Assembly (NCBI GenBank): GCA_030295235.1
Contig: AP026127.1
Coordinates: 1,428,501-1,492,500, forward strand
Length of the DNA stretch: 64,000 nucleotides
Reading direction: 5' to 3'
Source: Fistulifera solaris
Taxonomy: Eukaryota > Bacillariophyta > Bacillariophyceae > Naviculales > Stauroneidaceae
The translations under genes and the position numbers were made by a program. The notes below the pieces were generated by a model. The model had not been told where the DNA came from, made no database searches, and saw only the letters and a program-made list of their open reading frames with translations. Positions within the stretch are counted from its first letter, which is position 1, and each line of letters starts with the position of its first letter. Positions 20,363 to 32,220 of this stretch are shown here, piece after piece.

Positions 20363-21364
20363 CTATTTACACTGTTTGACTTGTGTCCCTTTTGGATGCT
20401 TCATCCAAAGAACTCTTGCTGAAACATTGTACGTTTGATCTTCTTCTACGAGAATTCCCGATCCAGTGAAATCGTTTAATCGCCGTTCCTCCCACGCCAA
20501 TGGAGTTGACGTGTTGTTACATTGACTGCCAGTGTCGAGCGGTGAAATCATTTCTATGAAGTCGTGCACCAATCGTTGCGAATCCGTTATCAGGACATCA
20601 CTGCCGTGATTGTATGATTCTCGACATCTTCGCGCAACCTCTTCCGCCAGTTGTGGATTGTACAAAACATCTGCTACGATCGTAAGACTCACAGTTTGCA
20701 AGAACGGCAATGGTGTTTGTCGATCACACAAATCAAAGACAATCGGTTTCACTACATGTGACAGATGCGACGGAATACCATATTGCAGTAGCTGCAGTGT
20801 TGTGGGATGCACATCGAGTGCATAGACACGTGCTGCTCCCAATTGCGCCGCTACTTGCACTTCTAAACCGACACCCGATCCCAAGACCAGGACGGTCGCA
20901 TTTCGAAGGAATTGGTTGTGTCGTAGCAATTCACGTGCTGCCACTACAGCGCCAGGCCAGGTAATGAGACCAAAGGGATCCAGTACATTTGCATTTGCTT
21001 CTTTGAGTAACTGTTTCTTTTGTGAATTGCTCTGTTGCTGTAATTGTTCTTCATGTGAAGACCAATAATCCTCGACGAGAGGCGCCGGTGTTTCCCATTC
21101 CCAAACGGTAACATTCCATTCCTTCGTGATGGGCACAGTCCGTGAAACAATCGCTACCTTTGTTGCAGGATTTGCAAGCGAAGAAATGTAATGTCGTTTT
21201 CGTTCGGCTAGTTGTGTTACTGGGGATCTTCTCGTTTTTGCAAGAGGCAAGCAACGATGTACGCTCCGATAGAACCAAATATGCGATGAAATCCACCAAG
21301 CTCGCGTCAGACAAGCTGGGAAGAAGAAAAGCAGTATGTTGAGCGCTTTAGAGAAAGAAGGCAT
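20363..21364 (-). CDS. METTL-type (lysine) methyltransferase of the Nnt1/ETFBKMT group
   Basis: 333 residues from the ATG at 21364. The first ~40 residues are hydrophobic then basic (ALNILLFFFPACLTRAWWIS), like a secretion or organelle signal. The core starts FGLITWPGAVVAARELLRHN, followed by the SAM-binding motif I VLVLGSGVGLEVQVAAQLGA, then ARVYALDVHP, and a post-motif LTIVADVLYNPQL. This order (W-P-G-x-x-x-A before motif I) is that of the seven-beta-strand protein-lysine methyltransferases such as ETFBKMT and METTL23. The target is unknown. The PNGase gene ends about 55 bp away, convergent. A short satellite lies about 110 bp upstream. Confidence 0.75.
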   Translation of the reverse strand: MPSFSKALNILLFFFPACLTRAWWISSHIWFYRSVHRCLPLAKTRRSPVTQLAERKRHYISSLANPATKVAIVSRTVPITKEWNVTVWEWETPAPLVEDYWSSHEEQLQQQSNSQKKQLLKEANANVLDPFGLITWPGAVVAARELLRHNQFLRNATVLVLGSGVGLEVQVAAQLGAARVYALDVHPTTLQLLQYGIPSHLSHVVKPIVFDLCDRQTPLPFLQTVSLTIVADVLYNPQLAEEVARRCRESYNHGSDVLITDSQRLVHDFIEMISPLDTGSQCNNTSTPLAWEERRLNDFTGSGILVEEDQTYNVSARVLWMKHPKGTQVKQCK

Positions 21365-21471
21365 CCCAACATTGACTGAAGAAGCATCGAATGCTTCTCA
21401 AAGTTCGATAAAAATAAAGAAACATTTTATGCCGCTGCTTTCCTTCCGTTTTCTTATCATTTTTCATTTCC

Positions 21472-21640
21472 CGTGACCAGAAAATGTGGGGGTGTGTTAT
21501 TTTCACGTACCCAGAAAATGTGGTGGAGTGCTATTTTGACGTCACCAGAAAATGTGAGCGTGTGTTATTTTCACGTCACCAGAAAATGTGGTCTGGGTGA
21601 ATTTTCACGTGTCCAGAAAATGTGGGAGTGTGCTATTTTT
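21472..21640. repeat. Short satellite, 5 units of ~34 bp
   Basis: Five units of CCAGAAAATGTGGG-type sequence separated by T-rich ends (TTATTTTCACGT). Same family as the blocks at 4376-4800. The array lies upstream of the methyltransferase start (21364, minus strand). Confidence 0.9.
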
Positions 21641-22571
21641 CCAAAAGTTGCGGCCGAAGACTGCGAATAATATTAATCATTGTTAGATTATATCATTCGT
21701 TTTGAGCTGCTGTTAGGATAGTCAACCGAACGAGTGAATTGACATAAAACAAACAAAACCCTCACCTGATTCTACTGTACAGCTACGGGATGCTTGGCAT
21801 CAATTCTTTCACTATCATCGGACTTGGCCTCTGCCCAACGCTCTTCTTTTTTTCAATTGACGCGCGTCTGTAATCACTAAATTAGCGAAAACTGGCGTGT
21901 TTCCTTGTCGCGCACAGATGTGTAATGGTGTTTGTAGAAGGTATAATTGAAAATAAAGAGACAAAAATTATTGCTTGCTGCAGCTGCCGCGGGAGTTGGA
22001 TCGCCGTCACTCTTAAATCCTATGGATAGACTGACTGCACACAAGTGATGGCGATTCAACGTTTGATGTCTGCAAAAGCGGATAGAGAGTGATGACAAGC
22101 GCTTGAGTTTCGTAACAATTACATTTTACAAAGAATAACTGGTAATAAAAACATTTTGGTGGACAGGAGACTTCTTTGTGGACACAATCATTACGCTTCA
22201 GAGCGCTCATGGCAACCCACGAAACGCAACCGGACCTCCGTCTCTGCGGAAAGTGGCTAATGAATTTATTCCTCGGGACCTCGGGAGGTGTTGAAAGTCC
22301 AACGTTGAGAATACCTCGTATAGCAAGGACGAGCTTTTAGGATAGAGCACAGCTTTGACAGAGACGGCATTCGTATTACGTAAACAACTAATGCTTTTAG
22401 GAGGACCTCATGGAGACTCTCTTCGGCAATGCTACCTTCACAATGACTATTTAGATTATTCATAATAGAACGAAAATTGAGTGTTCATCGTTCCTATTCA
22501 CTCGTTATCTCATTTTCTTCGGCCTGTCGAGGCTTGACATTCAATTTGTGCTAGTCGGTCACGCGTTTGTC
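21641..22571. other. Intergenic, no gene seen
   Basis: About 930 bp between the short satellite and copy A of the LRR-like family. Small ORFs only, none with family support. Confidence 0.4.
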
Positions 22572-23963
22572 CTAGTCATCGTCATCCTCCTCGTCGTCGC
22601 TTGAATTCAAATCACCACCATCTGAATCAATATCGTCGTCGCCCTCCTCGTTGTCGGAATTCGAAAAGTCGTCCTCCGAGTCATAGTCATCGCTAGAATA
22701 TACGCTGTTCGAAGAGTCGTCGCCTCTCACAAGAAACGTAGGCGATGCTTCGTGATTCTCTATAGCTTTGCGAATAATCTCCAAGTGAGGGCCCCACTTC
22801 ACAATTGACTCCGTGTCACTCAGATCCAAGCAAGACAGCTTCGGATTCGCGCGGATGGCATCGACCAGCGCTTCCGCAACCAGGGCGACACGCTTGGTTT
22901 TATAGCGAGCCCACCCTTCTTGATCCTCATGCCAGTAGCGAGCCGACACACCCAATCGTTCCAAGTGACCCAATTGTGCCACTCGATTCAAGAACGCAAT
23001 GAGCAACTTATCCCAATTCCAATAGTCGTCACGATCACCATTCACAACGACTGTCAAATGAATGTCTTTCGCCACAATTTGAAGGGAGTAGAAATCACGC
23101 GAGTCAAAATTATCCGAGTCGATCTTGTAGTCCAGTGCAGCGGTATTACTCGCGAACGGAAGAAGCGCCAAGTCTTGATGCATGACACCGATCTCAAGCT
23201 TATCAAACTGACACTTCAACAAACGTTCCATATTCGGGACACTGAAGGGTATATCAGTCGTGTTTAGAAAAGAGAGAGCAAGAGAACCAAAAGACGAATT
23301 TCGTTTTTCTAAAGCGTTTACGAACGCAGCTCCTTTGTCGCGGAAACGGAAACGACTCTCCATCACAGAAAGGGGAGAATCGCTGAGCTTCAACTTGACA
23401 GAAAACGGACGCGTCGCCAAGATAACTGCCTGCTCTGCACTCCAGGTTCCGTTTTGCAATTCGAACTGTCGACGAGGATTCGCGTCCAGGATTGCAGCAA
23501 GCTGATTCGAATGCAATGCAGCGAAATTAAAGCGACTCATTTCGTCGAATCGATCAATCTCAAGACGAGTGTCGTCTGCATCGGAGTCTTTGAGAGACCA
23601 GAAAAAAGCGGCCGTCTCCGCAATGTTGTCATCAATCATTTCATTGATTTCCTTCTTTGAAAAACCTCCAAAATCATCCACTATCAAGCCAAAGATTGCT
23701 CCGCTGATATCGTGTTTACCGACACGAGAAAGCCGAAAACAGACAGCCGAGTAAACAAACGAATCGAAAGCGTACTTGCAAACGCAAATGACAGTCCCGT
23801 TGTCACGCCAGATAGCGAATTCGCCGTACTTCTCCCAGTCAATTTCGTCTAAACTGCTTAATTCCCGCGTCAATCGATACAAAGGAACGTCGTTACCGTA
23901 TCGCCAACGACGAAAGATCTTTTGCTGCGGCGTCTTTTGATTCTCGGGAATGAGTTCTAGCAC
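22572..23963 (-). CDS. LRR-like family, copy A, with acidic C-terminal tail
   Basis: A 463-codon frame. The N-terminal block LELIPENQKTPQQ matches copies C and D, but no ATG is in frame: an upstream ATG is separated from the ORF by a TAA. Family blocks follow in order: LDEIDWEKYGEFAIW, ETAAFFWSLKD, LAAILDANPRRQFELQNG, SAEQAVILATRPF, GAAFVNALEKRNSSFGSL, MERLLKCQFDKLEIG, LLIAFLNRVAQLGHLERLGV, and an LRR-like ANPKLSCLDLSD. After HLEIIRKAIENHE the family's last ~150 residues are replaced by a tail of D, E and S. No catalytic motif is seen; the hydrophobic spacing suggests a leucine-rich-repeat-like fold. Function unknown. Confidence 0.6.
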   Translation of the reverse strand: MLELIPENQKTPQQKIFRRWRYGNDVPLYRLTRELSSLDEIDWEKYGEFAIWRDNGTVICVCKYAFDSFVYSAVCFRLSRVGKHDISGAIFGLIVDDFGGFSKKEINEMIDDNIAETAAFFWSLKDSDADDTRLEIDRFDEMSRFNFAALHSNQLAAILDANPRRQFELQNGTWSAEQAVILATRPFSVKLKLSDSPLSVMESRFRFRDKGAAFVNALEKRNSSFGSLALSFLNTTDIPFSVPNMERLLKCQFDKLEIGVMHQDLALLPFASNTAALDYKIDSDNFDSRDFYSLQIVAKDIHLTVVVNGDRDDYWNWDKLLIAFLNRVAQLGHLERLGVSARYWHEDQEGWARYKTKRVALVAEALVDAIRANPKLSCLDLSDTESIVKWGPHLEIIRKAIENHEASPTFLVRGDDSSNSVYSSDDYDSEDDFSNSDNEEGDDDIDSDGGDLNSSDDEEDDDD

Positions 23964-25739
23964 ATCGTTCTTGTTGTTTTAAGACATTGTTTTGGACATT
24001 AAATTCAAGCGGCGGTAAGAGAGAGTGGCGTCGCTTGTGATGATGATGATTCTTTCAAGGCGCGAGAAATGAGAACAAGATGGCTTTGTTTGTTGTGAAA
24101 GGGAAGATGGACAAGAAAATGAAATGCATCATCGGAAAGATAAGGAGACGTAGAAATCGTACTGAGTCCTACGCAACGAATCTTTTGTGAGAATGTCAGA
24201 ATGACTAGTACATTCTAGACCATAAAGGTAGTCCCACATGTCGTCAGCACGGTACCCAACTTCAACCAACAAGTCATGATGCGCGAGTCACGACTTAGGA
24301 TCGTCCCTCGTCACGGATGATCGAGGCTCAAATAGAACCAACCCACGTGATAAGAACTAGTCTGTACATCGCCTGCTGTATCAACGAGATAAATTGTATC
24401 CGCATAATAAAAAGGCGACCTGAAGCTCATCGAGAACCGAGAGAGACGTCGTTGTTGCGTATGTCCACCCAGAACTCGTGCTGTCCCAGAAACGCAACAA
24501 CCGCTCTCCCCGAATTACCATCACCAGGCTTTTGAAATGTGTGAATAACAACGTTTGTAATCATGCGTTTTCGCCTTTTGATCAAATAGTTGCTCTTTTG
24601 GTTAGCAGCTGGACTCGCTCGCATTCGACCTCGATGAGGAGCACTCAGATCGACGTTGTCTTCACGAGGAAGAACTAGAAACACCAGGAGCTTTCGAGTT
24701 TATTGACGCCTCCAGCGCATCAAAGAGACGGGAGACGAACGTTGAAAATTTTCGAGGCAAAATCGATCACATGCGAATAAAACGAAATGAATACTGAAAT
24801 GTGTTCGCCGCACCGTCTTCCTTTGCCGATCAATCAGTACGACGCCATGATGAGCGTTAATCTCAATAATTTTCCTTTCAGATTGTTAGGTTCTGGCACA
24901 GCAACACAATAATTCGATTGTCCCCGGTAGAATATCGACTTGTGCATACAAAGTAGAATGGAGAAGATAAGTTGCGTTGCAACATTTATTGTGGCTCCAT
25001 TTCTCCCCCAGCAGTAGTTCTGGAATCAATGATGCAAAAAGTGATGGCATGTTTGTAATGCCGCGACGCATTCCGATGAAGTCTCGCAGTTGACGTATGA
25101 AGATATAAAAAGTCGAATGTCGATGGCTCGTGATAATCGGAGCCGATGGTTCGTTCGACTCTGCCGTCTTTTCTCTGCTGATTTGAATCCAAAAGTGTTC
25201 ACGGCTGAACTTTCTTTAAAGAACATTTAAACGCACACCATCTCGAGAAAGAGTCGACCGGACGCAGAGTGCGAAATGTGTGTCGAATGCGAGGGAGAAC
25301 TGAATCATGCTGCAAGAGCGCTCCCTCCTCCAAGCTGTAACCCTGTGATTGTACCTTTCTTTTTTAAAGCACGAATTAAATAGTGAAAAGCTCCTCTCGT
25401 CATACAAAATCATGCACAATGGTGGTTGATGACGGTCCGCGTGGATGGTTGCGAGTGTTTATGTGTTCATTATTTTGCTAGGATACCAGGTAGAGGGTGG
25501 AGGGTGAAGGGAGGACGCTTTTTTGAAAACCGTTTCGAAAAGATATTTAAGACCTCAAAAGATACTTAAGAGAGAATAATATTATAAAACGTCTTTGGAT
25601 GTCCGTTGAAGATTGATGTAGTTTTCGATCAAGGACGAATGACAAATGACAAATGACGCAACACGACGAATGCGACCGAAGACACTCCTCGTTACGGTAT
25701 CTTTCTCATCATCATCACATCGCACAAAGAGCAGACACC
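23964..25739. other. Long intergenic region
   Basis: About 1.8 kb without a gene I can support. Several ORFs of 60-85 codons exist on both strands, but none resembles a family or a neighbour. Confidence 0.35.
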
Positions 25740-26180
25740 ATGAACGACGATGATGATTCTATTTCTTCTTCCAATATGTTGGGTTTTAACATGATGGCTA
25801 TAATGGCAATGTCGCATATGCAATCTACACTTGCAATGATGCAATGTGCGACAATGCTAGCGATCGACTTGATGGACTCGAGTGAAGATGAACAAGACGA
25901 GGAAGAAGACGAGGAAGATGAGGATAACTATAATTATAACAATGACAATGAATTTACAATCGATATCAAAAAGAAGTGTGATCAGGAGAAAGAAAACAAG
26001 AATCAGCAGAACGAGAAAGATAACAAGAAGAAACGAACGACTAAAGCCCAACGTAAGAATGATAACGAGGCGCAACAAAAGGAAGGAGATATCAAGACGA
26101 ATGCTTGCAGTCTTCCTTCACCCAAACGACGCAAGTGCGATCATATCAATGCTGCAGGTCACGCTGGCAAAGGAAAGTAG
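25740..26180 (+). CDS. Low-complexity acidic/basic protein, unknown
   Basis: 146 residues from the ATG at 25740 (MNDDDDSISSSNMLGF); an ATG at 25653 is also in frame. A methionine-rich segment (NMMAIMAMSHMQSTLAMM) is followed by an acidic run of D and E, a K/N/Q-rich stretch, and a basic end with the nuclear-localisation-like SPKRRKCDH. No family recognised. The coding call rests on the 175-codon open frame and skewed composition only. Confidence 0.4.
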   Translation: MNDDDDSISSSNMLGFNMMAIMAMSHMQSTLAMMQCATMLAIDLMDSSEDEQDEEEDEEDEDNYNYNNDNEFTIDIKKKCDQEKENKNQQNEKDNKKKRTTKAQRKNDNEAQQKEGDIKTNACSLPSPKRRKCDHINAAGHAGKGK

Positions 26181-26501
26181 CCAAAGCATTTAGGCCTGGC
26201 TGTACATCGGAGTGTCGCTGGAAACGGAGCACGATCGTGACACGATAAGATTGGTTGTTCGAGTTCATGCACAAATGCGCGATTCTTGTTTTTAGTTTTG
26301 CGGCGGTGATGCGTTGTATGTAATACGGTGTCTCTATGGTTCAAATGTATGAATTTTTTTCGGGGCACTTTTAGTTTGATAAAGATGGACGCCGTCGTTT
26401 GTCTTCTTTGAATCGAGTATAGGACACCTAGCTTAAAGTGATGATTTTAGAATCAATCCAGCTATTAAAACTTTCAGTATCTCATAATATATTCATACTG
26501 T

Positions 26502-28767
26502 TTAAATAAGTCGGATCCTCTTCGTGTCACGAACCATGCCGGCTGACGCATCTTTTTCTTCCAGTTGCGCAGTGGATGATTCTCCCGCATCCGTCAAATG
26601 GGAGAGATTATCAATCAATACGTCGGTGTGATTCGACAATAACAACGCCGTGTGCGGGAACTTTCCGAATGCGCGTTGCGCCAAGGCCGTGTTAGCTAGC
26701 AGTGAACGCTGCGAAGGAGATTCGTTCCGCAAATCAGGCCATACGTGATACATGCGATTCAGAAGGTAAAGATCATTGATAGTAGATCCGTCCGTGCACT
26801 TGTAAAAGGAATTGTGATAGACCGTTACGTTTCGGTTGCGTGTCAGCAACCGCTTTAATAGCAAAAAAGTCAGGGTCGCTCGAAGGATAGCGTCGCACGT
26901 AGAGCTTGCGTAGCTCCTGGTGATCTTCAATAGCCTCAAACAAATTCTTTAATTCCGACACGTCCAGACACCAACTGCTCAGATCGGAACACACTAACTT
27001 CTTGTTGGCTTTTAACGCGTGAATCAATGCTGCGATAACAGCACTTTCGTTTTCAAATTTATCGAAACACTCCCCAGCATCGATCGAAAAGTCAAGTCTC
27101 TCAAAATGGCCCAGCTCGGCCAGTCGATTCAAGAACGAAATTGCCAGGCCGTCATAGTCCTCATTGATAGATAAATCATCATGACCGAGAAACATTTTGA
27201 CGCGGAGATTCTTTGTCACAATATCAAGAGAATCAAAACTAGCCGGTTCCATAGTCTCGGCCTAAAATTCATATTCCAGTGTATTGGTTTTAGCGCCAAG
27301 GGAAGAAGAACACATTCATCGACTAGACCAGAAAGCTCAAGTTTCTCGAAATGGGTGTTCAGCTTGAAAAGACGTTCCAAATTTGAGGGACTGAAAGGTG
27401 TCGGATTTTCTGAATACTCTAAACACAAAGATCCGAACGAAGACTGCCGTTTCTCCAATGCATCCAAGAAAGCAGTGCCATCGTCTTCAAATTTGAAAAA
27501 GGTGTATCCTTCAGAAGTCTCGGTAAACGTCAGATCCAGCGGATAAGGACGCGACGCAAACGCGTAGGACAGCCCTCCCCCCCAATAGCCGTCCGCAAAC
27601 TCGAACCTGCGTGTGTCGCATTGATCCAAGAAGCCTGCAATCTGGTGAGGTTCAAATGTATCACCGATCAAACCCCAACTGAATCCGCTCACATATACCT
27701 CCACACGAGCGTTGCCCTCTCCGGGACGATTTAGTGCGCATAGATACGCAGCCGTCTCTAGAATATCGTAAACATCATCTCTCAAAATGGCCCAATTCGG
27801 CCAGTCTTGCCCAAAATGGATCCACGACAGCCTCAAAGAATCGGTCGGAGGCTTCAAAACCGATCAACATTTTGATTCGGAGATCTTTCGCAAAAATATC
27901 AAGATAATTGAAAACATCTGGATCCACAGGGTCAACGTAGAAATCGTATTCAAGTACCTCTGTGTTGGCTTCGAAAGGAAAAAGAACGGATAAGTCATCC
28001 AATTTACATAGTTCAAGCTTCTCGAAGTGCGTCTCCGAACCGAAAAGTCGTCTCAAGCTTCGGTAGCCTATCGCCACCCAGTGCTCATCAAATCTTAAGC
28101 TTAGTGAACCAAAAGAAGCTTCCCTTTGCACTAGCGCATCCACAAATGCAGCTCCTTCGTCTTGGAACTGAAAGCATCCGTCTCCTGATTCTTCCTCGCC
28201 AAGTATGAGGTCTATCGGGTAAGGCCGCGTCGCCAAAACGACGGATTGCTCCGGATACCAAAATCCATCTAAAAGCTCAAACTTTCGCGTCGGACACGCA
28301 TCTAGTAAGCACGCAATTTGATTTGGCTTTAGCACTTCTGGAAGCGTATCGCGATCGAGTGTACTAACATCGATCTCGATGCGGACATTGCTTCCTTCCC
28401 CGCGCTTTCGTGATGCAAGCCATGCCGCCGTTTCTATGATCCCATCATGATCCTCTTTGTATTGAATGTTGAAAATCGCACCATCCCGCTGAATTTCGCC
28501 GACATGAACCGTAAATGGAATAGTCGAGGTAAAACAATCACGGATAGCCGGTCGACCTATCCAAATAATGAGTCCATTTTTGCGACAGATGGCAGTGTTG
28601 TCGAGTTTCTCCCAGTCGATCTCGTCTAAATGAGCCGGCGTTCGAAGTAGTTTGTATATTTTTGGCGGATCGTCGGTAAAATTTGAGACAAAATCCTTCT
28701 GTTCGCATGTCATTTTCTCCTCCGTAATGAGTTGCAAGAGAGGGCCTTTTGCTTTGCGTTTTTTCAT
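26502..28767 (-). pseudogene. LRR-like family, copy B, chimera of two truncated copies
   Basis: B1 starts at the ATG at 28767 (MKKRKAKGPLLQLITEEKMT) and keeps the family blocks down to WARLAELGHFER, then stops at a TGA at 27775. The DNA goes straight on in another frame into the middle of a second copy, B2 (DDVYDILETAAYLCALNR onward). B1 has lost its last third and B2 its first third, as expected from unequal recombination. B2 has a missing base near 27289, a TAG in the block LEYEF-stop-AETMEP where paralogs have Y or S, and an extra base in A6 at 26863-26868. Its C terminus (LLTRNRNVTVYHNSFY, TALLLSNHTDVLIDNL) ends at 26502. Not functional as read. Confidence 0.65.
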
Positions 28768-28961
28768 TATTGCTTTTCACAGTTGTAAGCGATGCGCTCG
28801 AACAGTTTTAAATGTGGTTGAGAGACTTCTGGATAGCAATGCGAAAGTCAATAAGCGACAACAGCAAATTGAAAAGAAAAAATGCGACGAGCACCGAAGA
28901 TCATTCACAATAATTTTCATGTCACGAGTGCATCGTCATACTATAGTCAAAAGTGTATATC

Positions 28962-29195
28962 ATAAATTTATCCACGACTGCATTTCAGCCATGAACATAA
29001 AATTCTTAGAGGGAAAATGTGGCCTACAATTCGTTTGTTCAGCAGCAAATTTTGAGCTTCATCTATTTTTCTTGCAATAGAAAAGTGTTAATTACTTTTG
29101 AACTACACGTTTGAACTACACGTCATTACATTTAACGACGTCAAGAAGCCTTGCGAAACGTCGTGTTACGTATTTACTATGGACCAAAGTGTCGG
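28962..29195 (-). repeat. D220 module, single diverged copy (minus)
   Basis: On the minus strand it begins with ACACTTTGGTCCATAGTAAA, contains GACGTTTCGCAAGGC and CTGAACAAACGAATTGTAGG, and ends in GGCTGAAATGCAGTCGTGG. It points toward copy B1 (start 28767) and abuts the large satellite at 29240. Confidence 0.75.
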
Positions 29196-29239
29196 ACTTC
29201 CCTCGATCATCCCAAAATATCTTGACATTGTTAATAAAA

Positions 29240-30430
29240 TTTCAGAAATCCGGCAGATACTTGGTGATCGGGGTTCTTTCATTAAAATTGCTGGTTACGG
29301 TGTACTTTCATCGTCCAGCAACTTTGGGCAAATTCCAGAAATTCTGGAAAATGTGTACTTCATCATACAGAAAATCTGTGGGACTGGACCAGAATTTCTG
29401 GACCAAGTGTATTATTTCATCATCAAACCCTGCAGAAGACATTCTGTGTTTAATTCCACAATCCAACAGATACTCGGTGATCGGGGCGCCTTCCATAATT
29501 GCTGGATACGGTGTACTTCCATCGTACAGCAACTTTGGGCATTTTCCAGAAATTCTGGAAATGCGTACTTCGTCATACAGAAATTCTGTGTGATTGGTCC
29601 AGAAATTCTGGACCAAGTGGATTTCATCATCAAGCCCTGATAATATTTTGTGTTTATTTTTTTTTTAAAAAATTCCTACAGATACTCGGTGATGTGGGCG
29701 CCTTCCGGGATTGCTGGATACGGTGTACTTACATCGGACAGCAACTTTGGGCATTTTCCAGAAATTCTGGAAAATGTGTACTTCATCATACAGAAATTCT
29801 GTGTGATTGTTCCAGAAATTCTGGACCAAGTGTATTATTTCTTATTTCATCATCAAACCCTGCAGAAGATATTCTGTGTTTAATTCCACAATCCTACAGA
29901 TACTCGCTAAAAACGGGGCGGCTTCCGGGATTGCAAGACACGGTGTACTTCCATCGTACAGCGACTTTGGGCATTTTCCAGAAATTCTGGAAAGTGTGTA
30001 CTTCGTCATACAGAAATTCTGTGCGATAACATTCTGTGTTTAATTCCACAATGCTAAAGTCGGTGATCGTGGAACCTTCCAGAATTGCTGGATGCGGCGT
30101 ATTTCCATCCTCCAGCAACTTTGGACGAATTCCAGAAATTCTGAAAATGTTTACTTCGTCATACAGAAAATCTGTGTGACTGGTCCAGAATTTCTGGACC
30201 AAGTGTATTATTTCATCATCAAACCCTGCAGAAGACATTCTGTGTTTAATTCCACAATCCTACAGATCCTCGGTGATCGGGAGGCCTTCCGGGATTGCTG
30301 GATACGGTGTAATTCCATCGCACAGCAATTTTGGGCAATTTCCAGATATTCTGGAATAGGCGTATTTCGTCATACAGACAATCTGTGTGACTGGTCCAGA
30401 AATTCTGGACCAAGCCTATTTATTTTATCA
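29240..30430. repeat. Palindromic satellite array 1 (~211-bp unit, about 6 units)
   Basis: The landmark ACAGAAA(A/T)TCTG recurs at about 29367, 29577, 29790, 30010, 30163 and 30374, mostly 210-220 bp apart with one shortened unit (153 bp). Each unit carries several palindromes: TTCCAGAAATTCTGGAA, ACAGAAAATCTGT and GGTCCAGAAATTCTGGACC. The unit ends in CTGTGTTTAATTCC and GGTGATCG...CTTCC blocks. Same family as 37945-40512. Confidence 0.9.
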
Positions 30431-30537
30431 TGAAATCGTAGAGAAGGTATTGCTTACTCCTATGCGTGAAAACATCACTCCCCAGTTCTTTGAACAATAC
30501 AATTTCTGCCAGATATATTTAATTGATAGTTTATTCT

Positions 30538-30626
30538 ACCTTAACTTTGGTATTCGTTTCAAGAGCGCACTCTCTTAAAGTCTACCCTAACTTTTGTATT
30601 CGTTTCAAGAGCGTACTTTCTTCAAG
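30538..30626. repeat. Tandem duplication, two ~45-bp units
   Basis: GTATTCGTTTCAAGAGCG occurs twice, 48 bp apart, both preceded by CTAACTTT-like sequence. The second unit overlaps the 3' end of copy C. Confidence 0.7.
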
Positions 30627-32220
30627 GCTCTCTCCTCTGGATTCCGGGTTAGAGAAGCGGGTGATTCTTTCCTCTTCATCAGGGGCGACACAACGACAGA
30701 TGATTCCACATCATTCCCGTGCTGAACAAAATCGCACAAGACGTCTGTATACATGGACAGCAATAGCGCAGTCTTGTCAAAGGTGTTCGACGCCCCTTTG
30801 CTCAAAGCTGTGGCCACAAGCTGCGTTCGCAACATCAAGGACTCTTTCACCAGGTTCGAAGATCCATGATAGAAACGATTCAATGAGTAAATCTTTTCGA
30901 TGCTATCTCCATCCGTGCACTTTTCACCAGAACTATCAAGAACTATAATGTTTCGGGTGCGCGTGAGCAAGCGTTTCAGCCACGAATAATCCGGGTCACT
31001 CTTCGGATACTCCCGCAAAATCAGTTGGCGGAGTCCCTTATGCTCCTCGATTGCTTGGAAAAGAGCCGGCAGATGGCGGCCCCAATCCAAAGCAAAAGTG
31101 TCGAAATGCAAGTCAGATTTCCTCAAATCCAGGGACGTCAAGAATGGATTCGTGTTAACTGCACGAATCAATGCTCTTGATACAGAAGCGACTTCAGCGT
31201 GTTCCAGCGGATCCGAAGGAGAAAGAGATATCCCTAATTTCTCGAAATGGCCCAACGTAGCCACTCGATTGAGGAAAGCAATCAAAAGTGTATGCTGATT
31301 TCCTGCATGTTCGTCCCTATGACCGAGATGAAAGCTGATCTCTTTGACCGGAATGTCGAGGGAAGTAAAGTCACTGAACCGAATGTCTTCTGCGTAAAGA
31401 TGGTAAGCAAGATTTTTGTCTGGGCCGAAAATGGGAGAAGGACCACCGGCCCTTCCAGGGTCCCAATCTCTAGCTTCTCTAGAGGTGCCTTCAAACGAAA
31501 GAGTCGTTCCAAATTAGCAGCACTGAAAGGGATATCTTCAGAATCCATGAAGCAGATACTTAGTGAACCGAACGTAAATTGTCGCTTCTCCAGCGCCTCG
31601 ACAAACGCCGTTCCTCCATCTGGAAATTCACGGAGTCCGGGCCCACAGTAAGACTGGGTCAGCTCCAAATGCACCGGATAAGGCCGTGTAGCCAAGACAG
31701 TCGACATTTCTGCATTCCAGCGTCCTGTTCGAAACGCGAAATGGCGCGTCGGATTCGCGTCCATAATGTGAGCGAGCTGATCCGGCTGAAGGATCGCAGC
31801 AATATTGATGAAGCGAATGAACTCGTTCCTATCAATCGCTAGCCCGGTGTCACTTTCTTTCAAACACTTTAACGACCAGAAGAAAGTAGCCGTTTCCGCA
31901 ATATCAGCAGCAGTTCGACCATAAATTGCGCCATGCAATTTGCTTTTGCCGATACGAATTGTGTAAGGAATATGCGACATTCGATAGAGAGTGAACTTCT
32001 CGAATGTAACAGTAATCATCGTTTCATTGTCAAGCCAAATAGCGAAATGATTGTATTTCTGAAAATTAAACTCATCGAGATAAGTGGGTTTCCGCAATAA
32101 CCTGTACATGAACATGTTGTCCTTGCTGATGTGAGCGTGCAATTCCCTCTGCATCGGCGACATTTCTTCGACCGAAATCAATTCGAGCAAATCGTCTTTC
32201 GTTTGCATCTCTTCATTCAT
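30605..32220 (-). CDS. LRR-like family, copy C, one frame break
   Basis: The most complete copy, about 538 residues if the break is closed. Start at the ATG at 32220 (MNEEMQTKDDLLELIS). The first frame breaks in a T5 run at 31413-31417 (one base missing); the other frame then continues as NLAYHLYAEDIRFSDFTSLD, LLIAFLNRVATLGHFEKLGI, NPFLTSLDLRKSDLHFD, LREYPKSDPDYSWLKRLLTR, CTDGDSIEKIYSLNRFYHGS and a C-terminal TALLLSMYTDVLCDFV, ending in a basic tail. It shows what the full family looks like: an N-terminal divergent region and a C-terminal LRR-like region. Function unknown. Confidence 0.6.

Noticed and set aside
23964-25739. Small ORFs of 60-85 codons
   Set aside because: No homology with neighbours, no family motifs, and similar numbers occur on both strands.
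29240-30430. CRISPR array
   Set aside because: Units are long, spacers are not unique, palindromes are spread over the unit, and the genome is eukaryotic.
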